From contig NZ_PJAU01000040.1 of NCBI RefSeq assembly GCF_002836255.1, positions 1-32,335 of the forward strand: a stretch of 32,335 bases of DNA. Reading direction: 5' to 3'. Within the stretch, counting starts at the first letter, position 1. Each line of letters opens with the position of its first letter. The position numbers and the translations under genes were made by a program. Source of the stretch: Colwellia sp. 75C3. GTDB lineage: Bacteria > Pseudomonadota > Gammaproteobacteria > Enterobacterales > Alteromonadaceae. The notes beneath the pieces were generated by a model. The model did not search any database and was not told where the DNA came from. It saw only the letters and a list, made by a program, of their open reading frames with translations. Below, in pieces: positions 25,148 to 32,335 of the stretch.

Positions 25148-27229
25148 ATGAAAAACAAGCCTCAACATGGCTTTGCCAAAAAACCTTTAGCGATAGGTAT
25201 TGCTGCTGCGCTTTCAATGACATTGCTAACCTCGATGGTTAATAGTGCTCAAGCAGCAAGATTTGAGTTAGGTGATGTAGAGATCAGTTTTGATTCTACC
25301 TTTAGCGTTGGCTCGAGCTGGCGTACAGAGAATAGAAACTGGAATGACAATGTCGGTAAGTCTAACAATGCTAACAGTGACATTGATTTTAGTAATTATT
25401 CAATATTTGCACCGTCGCCACCAAAAGAAGATATTTGGGCACAAGGGCAAGGTGGTTATTCCACTAATGGTGACGCGGGCAATCAAAACTTTAATGCAGG
25501 TGAAAGTTTTTCAACAATATTTAAAGGTGTGCATGAATTAGATGTTCACTATCAGAATGTTGGTGTATTCGTTCGTGGCATGTACTTTTATGACATGGCT
25601 ATGATGGATGATGACAGAGCAGCATCTAATGCTCTTACCGGTGATGTATTTGATCCATGTCGAGATAATGAAGCGCATCATCAAGTTTGTCGTGATATCC
25701 GTTTACTCGATGCTTATGTTTATGGTGACTTTGAAATAGGTGAAATGCCTTTCTCAGTGCGTCTTGGTGACCAAGTTATTAGCTGGGGTGAGAGTACCTT
25801 AATTTCTCATGGTGTCAGCGAAATAAATCCAGTTGATGTTGCTCGTTTACGTGCCCCTGGTGCTGAAATAAAAGAAGCATTTATCCCTTTTGGTGCCTTA
25901 TGGGGATCTTTAGGTGTTACTGAAAACTTCAATATAGAGGCCTTTTACCAATATTCGTGGGAAAAAACAATTCTTCCACCACCAGGTAGTTATTTCTCAA
26001 ACAATGATTTTGCCGGTGACGGTGGACAATACAATAATGTCCAGCTTGGCTTTGGTGGTAATCCCGATATGAATTTAGATTACCTAATGGCAGGTCTAAA
26101 TGATATTGGTGCGGCTGTTCGAACTGGTCAGGTTGCCCCTGAGCAAGCTGCATCAATGTATGCAGCTTATGCGAGTAATCTAACGTTAAGAGCGCCTGGT
26201 TCAAAAGCAGAAAATGAACCTGATGATGGCGGCCAATATGGTTTGCGTTTATCTTGGTTTTTACCTGCATTAAATGATACTGAGATAAGTTTGTACCATG
26301 TCAACTATCATAGTCGTCGTCCTATATTTTCAGGTGTTACAGCCGATTTTAGTGCAGAATCGCTTGGTGGTGATATTGGTTACCTCGCAGCTAATGAAAT
26401 TACCGAAGATAACTATAATGAACTAAATAGTTTCTCTCGTGTTGAATTGGATTATGTAGAAGATATCAAAATGTACGCGATGAGTTTTAACACTACATTA
26501 GGTACAACAGCCTTTGCTGGTGAAGTGAGTTATCGTCAAGATGAACCGATGCAAATTGATGATGTTGAATTACTTTTTGCTGCCGTACCTCAACAGATTT
26601 ACAACTCAGGTAACCCTGCAGGTGCTGCTTTAGATGGTATTTCGCAAATGGTTGACGCAAATGGCAACCCTTATGGTGCAGGTGAAACTGCCAATGGTTA
26701 TATTCTTTCTGATACCATGCAAGCACAAATGACCTTAACACATTTGTTCGGCCCTACATTAGGCGCAAGTCAATTTGTTGGCCTAGTTGAGGTTGGCGGT
26801 ATCAATATTAATGATATGCCAGACCAAGATACATTACGCTTAAATGGTCCTGGTACCGCACGTAGTGCAGGTATAACAAGTGCTCCAGGTTTAAATGAAG
26901 CGATACAAGGCGGTGTGGAAACGAACCCATTCCCAACTGAGTTCGCTTGGGGTTATCGCGCAGTAGTTAAGCTTGATTATACAAACGTTATCGCTGGCAT
27001 CAATATATCGCCTCGTATCGTTTTCTCACATGATGTTAGCGGTATTACACCTGATCCATTGTTCATGTTCATTGAAGGCAGAAAATCTACGTCACTCGGC
27101 TTAAAGTTTGATTATCAAAGTCGTTGGTCTGCAGATTTGAACTATAACAGTTTCTTCGGCGGTGTTGGCACCACAAATAAGATGGAAGATCATGATTATG
27201 TATCTTTCAGTGTAAGTTATTCAATCTAA
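25148..27229 (+). CDS. DUF1302 family outer-membrane protein
   Basis: A 693-residue exported protein. A signal peptide (1-36, ending SAQA) is followed by the DUF1302 opening FELGDVEISFDSTFSVGSSWRTE. The repeated aromatic beta-strand pattern and the final VSFSVSYSI suggest a beta barrel. Conserved stretches include RLGDQVISWGESTLISHGVSEINPVD and IFSHDVSGITPDP. DUF1302 proteins nearly always travel with DUF1329. In Pseudomonas such pairs have been linked to growth on, or processing of, fatty and hydrophobic compounds, but no biochemical function is settled. Start ATG 25148 has a strong GGGGAG site. First of four consecutive envelope genes. Confidence 0.9.
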   Translation: MKNKPQHGFAKKPLAIGIAAALSMTLLTSMVNSAQAARFELGDVEISFDSTFSVGSSWRTENRNWNDNVGKSNNANSDIDFSNYSIFAPSPPKEDIWAQGQGGYSTNGDAGNQNFNAGESFSTIFKGVHELDVHYQNVGVFVRGMYFYDMAMMDDDRAASNALTGDVFDPCRDNEAHHQVCRDIRLLDAYVYGDFEIGEMPFSVRLGDQVISWGESTLISHGVSEINPVDVARLRAPGAEIKEAFIPFGALWGSLGVTENFNIEAFYQYSWEKTILPPPGSYFSNNDFAGDGGQYNNVQLGFGGNPDMNLDYLMAGLNDIGAAVRTGQVAPEQAASMYAAYASNLTLRAPGSKAENEPDDGGQYGLRLSWFLPALNDTEISLYHVNYHSRRPIFSGVTADFSAESLGGDIGYLAANEITEDNYNELNSFSRVELDYVEDIKMYAMSFNTTLGTTAFAGEVSYRQDEPMQIDDVELLFAAVPQQIYNSGNPAGAALDGISQMVDANGNPYGAGETANGYILSDTMQAQMTLTHLFGPTLGASQFVGLVEVGGININDMPDQDTLRLNGPGTARSAGITSAPGLNEAIQGGVETNPFPTEFAWGYRAVVKLDYTNVIAGINISPRIVFSHDVSGITPDPLFMFIEGRKSTSLGLKFDYQSRWSADLNYNSFFGGVGTTNKMEDHDYVSFSVSYSI

Positions 27230-27244
27230 GTTAAGGCATAAATC

Positions 27245-28618
27245 ATGAGAATTAACATGAGTAAAGTCACATTATTATCATTGACCATCTCCATGGTCTT
27301 ATCGACAGGTGCTTTAGCTAAAATACCTGCCGAGCAAGCGGCAAAGTTGTCGTCAGAGTTAACGCCGTTAGGCGCAGTACGAGCGGGCAATAAAGACGGC
27401 TCAATCCCAGCATGGACAGGCGGTATTACTAAGCCTCCTGCAGGGTACACCGTTGGTGATCATCACCTTGATCCGTATCCAAATGACAAAGTAAAGTTTA
27501 CTATTACCGCAAGTAATATAGCTGACCACAAAGCGTTATTAACACCCGGTCAAATTAAATTATTTGAGACTTACCCTGATACCTATAAGATGAATGTCTA
27601 TCAAACGCATCGTAGTGCTTCATATCCAGAACACGTTTATCAGGCAGTTCGAGATAATGCGACACGTTCTGAATTAATTAAAGAAGGTAATGGTATTATA
27701 CAAGCTGCGGTTGGTATTCCTTTTCCTGTACCAGCAAATGGTTTAGAGGCTATTTGGAATCATACATTACGCTATCGTGGTGAAAGTCTTACACGTCATG
27801 CGGGTCAAGCAGCACCAACTGCTTCAGGTAGCTTCACTTATGTTGGTTTAGCTGAGTCATTGCTATTACCATATGGCATTAAAGGCGCTTCACCAGAAGA
27901 GCTTGAAAAAAGTAATGTTTTGTTTAAATTTAAACAGAAATTGACTGAACCTGCTCGTTTAGCAGGTACTGCATTATTAGTGCATGAAACCATGGATCAA
28001 ATTAAAACACCTCGAAAGGCATGGACTTATAATACCGGTCAACGTCGTGTTCGTGCTGCACCTAATGTTGCCTATGATGCACCAGGTACAGCGTCAGATG
28101 GCTTAAGAACTACAGATGATTTTGATATGTATAATGGTGCGCCAAACCGTTATAACTGGACATTAAAGGGTAAGCAAGAGTTGCTAATTCCTTATAATGA
28201 TTATCGACTTCATAGTGATAAAGTTACTTATGATGATATCTTACAGGCAGGACACATTAACCCTGACTTAGTGCGTTATGAAAAGCATCGTGTTTGGGTA
28301 GTAGAAGCTAATCTTAAAGAAAACACTCGTCACATATATAAAAAACGTGTCTTCTATATTGATGAAGATAGTTGGCAAGTGGCGGTTACCGATATTTATG
28401 ATAATCGTGATGAACTTTATCGTGTAGGTCAAGCTCACTCAATAAATTATTATGAAGTACCTACACTATGGTCAACGCTTGACGTGATGCATGATATTCA
28501 ATCTCGTCGTTATATAGCGATTGGTTTAGATAACGAAGCGAAAATGTATGACTTCTCTAAAAAGCTTAATGAGCGAGATTTTACTCCCGCGGCATTAAGA
28601 CGTGAAGGTCGTAGATAA
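27245..28618 (+). CDS. DUF1329 family exported protein
   Basis: A 457-residue protein with a signal peptide (about 1-25, ending GALA) and the DUF1329 hallmarks: AAKLSSELTPLGAVRAGNKDG, IPAWTGGITKPPAGY, GQRRVRAAPNVAYD and DDFDMYNGAPNRYNW. The fold is related to LolA/LolB-type lipoprotein carriers, a half-open barrel that binds acyl chains. That suggests periplasmic or outer-membrane handling of a lipid-like substrate, which is inference from family. The signal has no lipobox cysteine. It starts 15 bp after the DUF1302 stop behind AAGGC, so the two are one transcript. An ATG at 27257 is an alternative start. A terminator follows. Confidence 0.91.
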   Translation: MRINMSKVTLLSLTISMVLSTGALAKIPAEQAAKLSSELTPLGAVRAGNKDGSIPAWTGGITKPPAGYTVGDHHLDPYPNDKVKFTITASNIADHKALLTPGQIKLFETYPDTYKMNVYQTHRSASYPEHVYQAVRDNATRSELIKEGNGIIQAAVGIPFPVPANGLEAIWNHTLRYRGESLTRHAGQAAPTASGSFTYVGLAESLLLPYGIKGASPEELEKSNVLFKFKQKLTEPARLAGTALLVHETMDQIKTPRKAWTYNTGQRRVRAAPNVAYDAPGTASDGLRTTDDFDMYNGAPNRYNWTLKGKQELLIPYNDYRLHSDKVTYDDILQAGHINPDLVRYEKHRVWVVEANLKENTRHIYKKRVFYIDEDSWQVAVTDIYDNRDELYRVGQAHSINYYEVPTLWSTLDVMHDIQSRRYIAIGLDNEAKMYDFSKKLNERDFTPAALRREGRR

Positions 28619-28631
28619 TCAGTAACACGGA

Positions 28632-28661
28632 AACGGCTGACAAATGTTAGCCGTTTTTTTT
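28632..28661 (+). terminator. Rho-independent terminator after the DUF1329 gene
   Basis: AACGGCTGAC (28632-28641) pairs with GTTAGCCGTT (28646-28655) through one G-T wobble, with a 4-base loop and a run of eight Ts from about 28654. It lies 13 bp after the stop. It would limit read-through to the YCF48-like gene 87 bp further on. Confidence 0.85.
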
Positions 28662-28747
28662 AGATCTAAATTCAGCCTTTACTTTATTAAAGCTGGTTTT
28701 AGTCTTATATTTTTATTTTATCATTAGAAAATCAAAAGAGTGGTGTT

Positions 28748-29791
28748 ATGCGTTTATTAGTTGCTTTTGCAGTTATTATTTTTATTTCCTTTTCTCACGT
28801 TTCTCCTGTTTTTGCTGAGAGTAACCCTTCTACTATCGATATCACAACGCCGGCAACTAAGTCAGCATTAGCAAGTAAATCTCTATTATTAGATATTTCA
28901 CCTATTGGCCAAGGAAAGCTAGTAGCAGTTGGACAGCACGGTCATATTTTACTCTCCAGCGATGGTGAACAATGGCAACAAGCCAATGTTCCGGTTCAGG
29001 TCACATTAACGAGCGTATACTTTTTAAATGATCAGTTAGGCTGGGCAGTTGGTCATGATGCAACAATATTACACAGTCAAGACGGCGGGCTTAACTGGCA
29101 AGTACAACAATATATTCCTTCACTTCAAAAACCGCTTTTAGACATATACTTTAAAAATGCTCAGCAGGGGATAGCTGTTGGTGCTTATGGACAAGTGTTC
29201 CGTAGTAATGATGGTGGAACTCATTGGACTGCCGAGTTTCATCAAGAATTTTTATTAGCTGATGATATTGAGTACCTTACTGAACTAAAAGCAGAAGATG
29301 AAGTCGCTTATCTTGATGAAATCTCATTTATACTTCCTCACTTTAATGGCCTAGTGCAAGCTGGTGATACGTTATATCTTTTAGGTGAAATTGGCTTGTT
29401 AGCTAAAAGTAATGATTTTGGCTTAACCTGGCAACAATTTGAGGGCTTTTACCAAGGTTCATTTTTCTCTTTAGCGCAAACGAAGAGTCGTCATATTTTA
29501 GTCGCTGGACTGCGTGGCCATGTTTTTCGAGGGATTAACGATGGTAGTCAATGGGATGAAATTAGCACTGCTACTACCGCCCTATTAAATGATATTGTTT
29601 TTGCAAAAGATGAGCGTATATTTATTCTAGGTAACAATGGCATGTTGCTTGTTAGTTCTGATGATGGTCAAAGCTTTAGTGCACACCCACAACAAGATGG
29701 TAGAACACTTATCGCCGGTGTGTGGTTTAAAGGAAAGTTAATAGCGGTTTCAGATATAGGCATTAAGGTACTTGAGATACCTAAAGGTTAA
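28748..29791 (+). CDS. YCF48-like (photosystem II stability factor-like) beta-propeller protein
   Basis: A 347-residue exported protein. A signal peptide (about 1-24, ending PVFA) is followed by repeated propeller blades with the YCF48/BNR pattern: AVGQHGHILLSSDGEQW, GWAVGHDATILHSQDGGLNW, AVGAYGQVFRSNDGGTHW, and weaker copies to the end. An acidic insertion (about 176-195) interrupts the third and fourth blades. In plants and cyanobacteria YCF48/HCF136 assists photosystem II assembly. Here there is no photosystem, and homologues beside RND transporters probably act as periplasmic accessory subunits. That role is inference from context. The RND gene follows 145 bp later. Confidence 0.88.
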   Translation: MRLLVAFAVIIFISFSHVSPVFAESNPSTIDITTPATKSALASKSLLLDISPIGQGKLVAVGQHGHILLSSDGEQWQQANVPVQVTLTSVYFLNDQLGWAVGHDATILHSQDGGLNWQVQQYIPSLQKPLLDIYFKNAQQGIAVGAYGQVFRSNDGGTHWTAEFHQEFLLADDIEYLTELKAEDEVAYLDEISFILPHFNGLVQAGDTLYLLGEIGLLAKSNDFGLTWQQFEGFYQGSFFSLAQTKSRHILVAGLRGHVFRGINDGSQWDEISTATTALLNDIVFAKDERIFILGNNGMLLVSSDDGQSFSAHPQQDGRTLIAGVWFKGKLIAVSDIGIKVLEIPKG

Positions 29792-29815
29792 CCGTTAATT
29801 ACGTAAAAATAATAT

Positions 29816-29900
29816 ATACCCGCTAACAAAAAAGAGTTGTTTTCAGCATTTGATAGCTATTTCCGTTTAGGTACAGCAATTAAATAATGGTTACGGGTAT
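29816..29900. repeat. Short inverted-repeat element between the YCF48-like and RND genes
   Basis: ATACCCGCTAAC (29816-29827) is matched by the reverse complement of 29889-29900 (ATACCCGTAACC), with one indel. The 85-bp span has no coding potential. The ends begin ATACC, like the larger elements at 9335-9602 and 20138-20293. It could be a decayed element of that kind or a transcript hairpin. Confidence 0.4.
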
Positions 29901-29936
29901 TCATCAAAAATATAATAAAGTTCGGAATGTATTAAT

Positions 29937-32255
29937 ATGAAAATTTCTCTGGCTAGTCGTATTGAAGTAGGCCTATTTCGCCATAAACTCCTCGTGCTAA
30001 TGTTATTCGTTATCACCAGTGCTTTCTTTCTGTTTCAAGCAACACAAATTAAACTCGACGCCTCGTTTACTAAAAATATACCATTAAATCATAGTTATAT
30101 GAAAACCTATCTAAAACATAGGGCAAACTTTGGTGGTGCTAATAACATTCTTATCTCTGTCTGTGATACTAATGGAGACATTTTCAATCCAGAATTTTTT
30201 AACGCCTTAAAAGGAGTACATGACAAACTTTTCTTCATTCCTGGTGTTGATCGAATTCAGGTGAAGTCTCTGTTTTCGCCTAGCACTCGCTTTGTTGAAG
30301 TAGTTGAAGATGGTTTTGCGGGTGGTCCGGTTATTCCTGCAGATTTTCAACCGACAAAACAAGGGCTTGGCGTAGTTAAAGGAAATATCGAGAAAGCGGG
30401 TATCGTTGGTAGTATTGTTGCTGATGATTATAGTTGTGCCATGGTAAAAGCGGCTTTATTAGAGTTTAACCCTGATACCGGTGAAAAATTGGATACGCTT
30501 GAGATCGCAGGCAAGCTAGAAAAAGAAATTCGTCAAGAGTTTGAAAAAGAAAATATCAGTGTTCATATTATCGGTTTTGCTAAGATGGTTGGTGACGTGG
30601 CTGAAGGCGCTAAGGGTGTAGTATTGTTTTTTGCTCTTGCTATCGCCATTACCGCTGTAATGGTTTACATTTTTAGTCATTCAATTCGTTTAACCATTTT
30701 ACCTATCCTGTGTTCATTAGTGGCTGTGGTTTGGCAAATGGGCATGTTATCAAGTCTTGGTTTCGGACTGGATCCAATGTCGATTTTGATCCCTTTTCTA
30801 GTGTTCGCCATTGGCGTTAGTCATGGTGTACAAATGATTAACTCAGTAGTTAAAAAAGTAGCAACGGGCTTAACTCCTGCTGCTGCAGCGCAAGCAAGTT
30901 TCAATGCACTACTCATTCCTGGTGGCGTGGCATTGGTATCTGATACAGTGGGTTTCTTAACACTTCTTTCTATTGATATCGGTATTATTAAAGAATTGGC
31001 TATCACCGCTTCAATTGGTGTGGCGATGATTATTCTAACCAACCTAATTTTACTACCAATATTACTCTCGTATACCAAAATAAAAGTGAGTTCAAAAGTA
31101 GGGCAGTTAAGTGAAGAAAGTGCTGTTTGGACATTTATGGCAAGTTTCGCTAGCAAAGGCCCGGCGAGAATAATATTATTTTTCACTGTTATCTTATTCG
31201 TGGTTGGTTTTTACCAGGGGCAAGGCTTAAAAATCGGAGAGTTACATGCGGGCGCTCCAGCGTTACATGAATCATCTCGTTATAACCAAGATACATTCTT
31301 AATAACCGATAGATATGCAATCAGTGTTGATTACATGTCAGTTATTATCGAAACAACGCCTGATGCGTGTACTTACTACGATACCATGTCAACAATAGAC
31401 CGTTTTCAATGGCAGATGGAAAATGTAGCGGGTGTTCAATCGGCGGTAAGTTTATCGTCTATATCTAAACTTGTTAATGCAGGGTACAACGAAGGTAACC
31501 CTAAATGGCGCGTTATCCCTCGTAATCAGCAAACATTAGTTCAGTCAATTGCCCGAGTCCCTTCTTCAAGTGGGCTTCTTAATAATGATTGTAGTGTCAT
31601 GCCGGTGATTTTATTCTTAGAAGATCATAAAGCCGATACTATTAATACCGTAATTGATGCAATTAAAGTAACAGCGGCAGAGTTAGGCAGTGAACAAGTA
31701 CAATTCAAACTAGCGTCAGGTCCTGTTGGTGTTATGGCTGCAACTAACGAAGCAGTCGCTGAAGCACAATTACCTATGATGCTTTATGTATATGGTGCTG
31801 TGATTGCATTATGTTTAATCAGTTTTAGAAGCATCAGAGCCACGTTGGTAGTCGTTTTACCTTTATATGTGGTATCAACTTTAGCACAGTGGTTAATGAC
31901 AGCTCTTGATATTGGTTTAACTGTATCAACCTTACCTGTTATTGCGCTGGGTGTTGGTATTGGCGTTGATTATGGCATCTATATACTGTCAACCATGAGT
32001 ACTAAACTTAAAGCCGGTATGAATGTTCATGATGCCTACCTTGCTGCTTTAAAAGAGCGTGGTAGTGCAGTACTTATTACCGGTTTAACGCTAGCCATTG
32101 GCGTTTCTACTTGGTTTTTCTCCGACTTGAAATTTCAAGTCGATATGGGAATATTATTAACCTTTATGTTTTTGGTAAATATGTTGGCTGCTATTATTAT
32201 CTTACCAGCACTATCAGCCTTTTTATGGTCAGGTAAAGGACATGATAAAAAATAA
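29937..32255 (+). CDS. RND-superfamily MMPL-type transporter
   Basis: A 772-residue inner-membrane transporter of the MMPL/hydrophobe-exporter class. It has two homologous halves, each with one membrane helix, a large periplasmic loop and five further helices: TM1 about 15-35, loop about 36-225, TMs about 226-385; then TM about 410, loop about 430-620 and TMs about 625-765. Characteristic runs are FLVFAIGVSHGVQM in the first half and LGVGIGVDYGIYILS in the second, sites of proton-relay residues in this family. Relatives move lipids, hopanoids or other hydrophobic molecules. Context (DUF1302, DUF1329, YCF48) points to a lipid-like cargo; the direction is unknown. The ribosome binding site is weak. 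Confidence 0.9.
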   Translation: MKISLASRIEVGLFRHKLLVLMLFVITSAFFLFQATQIKLDASFTKNIPLNHSYMKTYLKHRANFGGANNILISVCDTNGDIFNPEFFNALKGVHDKLFFIPGVDRIQVKSLFSPSTRFVEVVEDGFAGGPVIPADFQPTKQGLGVVKGNIEKAGIVGSIVADDYSCAMVKAALLEFNPDTGEKLDTLEIAGKLEKEIRQEFEKENISVHIIGFAKMVGDVAEGAKGVVLFFALAIAITAVMVYIFSHSIRLTILPILCSLVAVVWQMGMLSSLGFGLDPMSILIPFLVFAIGVSHGVQMINSVVKKVATGLTPAAAAQASFNALLIPGGVALVSDTVGFLTLLSIDIGIIKELAITASIGVAMIILTNLILLPILLSYTKIKVSSKVGQLSEESAVWTFMASFASKGPARIILFFTVILFVVGFYQGQGLKIGELHAGAPALHESSRYNQDTFLITDRYAISVDYMSVIIETTPDACTYYDTMSTIDRFQWQMENVAGVQSAVSLSSISKLVNAGYNEGNPKWRVIPRNQQTLVQSIARVPSSSGLLNNDCSVMPVILFLEDHKADTINTVIDAIKVTAAELGSEQVQFKLASGPVGVMAATNEAVAEAQLPMMLYVYGAVIALCLISFRSIRATLVVVLPLYVVSTLAQWLMTALDIGLTVSTLPVIALGVGIGVDYGIYILSTMSTKLKAGMNVHDAYLAALKERGSAVLITGLTLAIGVSTWFFSDLKFQVDMGILLTFMFLVNMLAAIIILPALSAFLWSGKGHDKK

Positions 32256-32335
32256 GAGCATAACTTAATAATTGTCGAGCAGGGCAGATAGAAAAAACAA
32301 AAATTAAGTAACGAAATTGTAAAATATTAGTAGTC

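Noticed and set aside
25929..26741. Histidine- and glutamine-rich minus-strand frames opposite the DUF1302 gene
   Set aside because: Their composition is the reverse-strand reflection of the coding frame. No start signals or family features are visible.

Overview
The window reads as chromosomal DNA of a marine, probably psychrophilic gammaproteobacterium of the Alteromonadales, most like Colwellia or a close relative. The basis is AT-rich coding sequence, the AcnD/PrpF form of the 2-methylcitrate pathway, the FecI/FecR/TonB-receptor unit, typical members such as DUF2835 and SIMPL proteins, and many palindromic intergenic repeats. This placement is inference; there is no rRNA or other marker gene. 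I see no tRNA, CRISPR array, transposase or prophage gene.

Layout. (1) 1-1800: the end of a palindromic repeat, then a YaeR-type VOC metalloprotein, a DUF924 protein and a glutathione S-transferase-like protein, all on +. (2) 1801-9302: a propionate (2-methylcitrate) catabolic cluster. It has a GntR/FCD regulator with two matching palindromic operators in its promoter, then prpB, prpC, acnD and prpF. prpD is absent, as expected when AcnD and PrpF do its job. The prpC-acnD gap holds a 112-bp tandem repeat, and the acnD-prpF gap holds a related element and a terminator-like hairpin. (3) 9303-9674: a compound palindromic MITE-like element of about 270 bp and a bidirectional terminator. (4) 9675-14480 (-): an ECF sigma factor, a FecR anti-sigma factor and a TonB-dependent receptor with an N-terminal STN domain. 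The receptor has a second signal-peptide-like segment between STN and plug. (5) 14629-16221 (+): a DUF2057 (YccT-like) and a SIMPL-domain protein, both exported. (6) 16339-20065: msrC, an unrecognised very acidic 95-residue protein, proQ and prc. (7) 20337-24771: an NhaC-type antiporter, pepN and a DUF2835 protein. (8) 25148-32255: DUF1302, DUF1329, YCF48-like and RND/MMPL genes, a co-occurring envelope set of poorly defined function. It is preceded by palindromes resembling FadR and PsrA (fatty-acid-responsive) operators.

How they work together: PrpC condenses propionyl-CoA with oxaloacetate, AcnD and PrpF convert 2-methylcitrate towards 2-methylisocitrate, and PrpB cleaves that to pyruvate and succinate; the GntR protein probably controls the set. 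The sigma/FecR/receptor unit is a surface-signalling system with an unknown ligand. The last four genes look like an outer-membrane, periplasmic and inner-membrane machine for a hydrophobic substrate. The leads most worth checking are the double signal peptide in the receptor, the operator-like sites ahead of the DUF1302 cluster, and the families of structured intergenic repeats, two of which bracket acnD.
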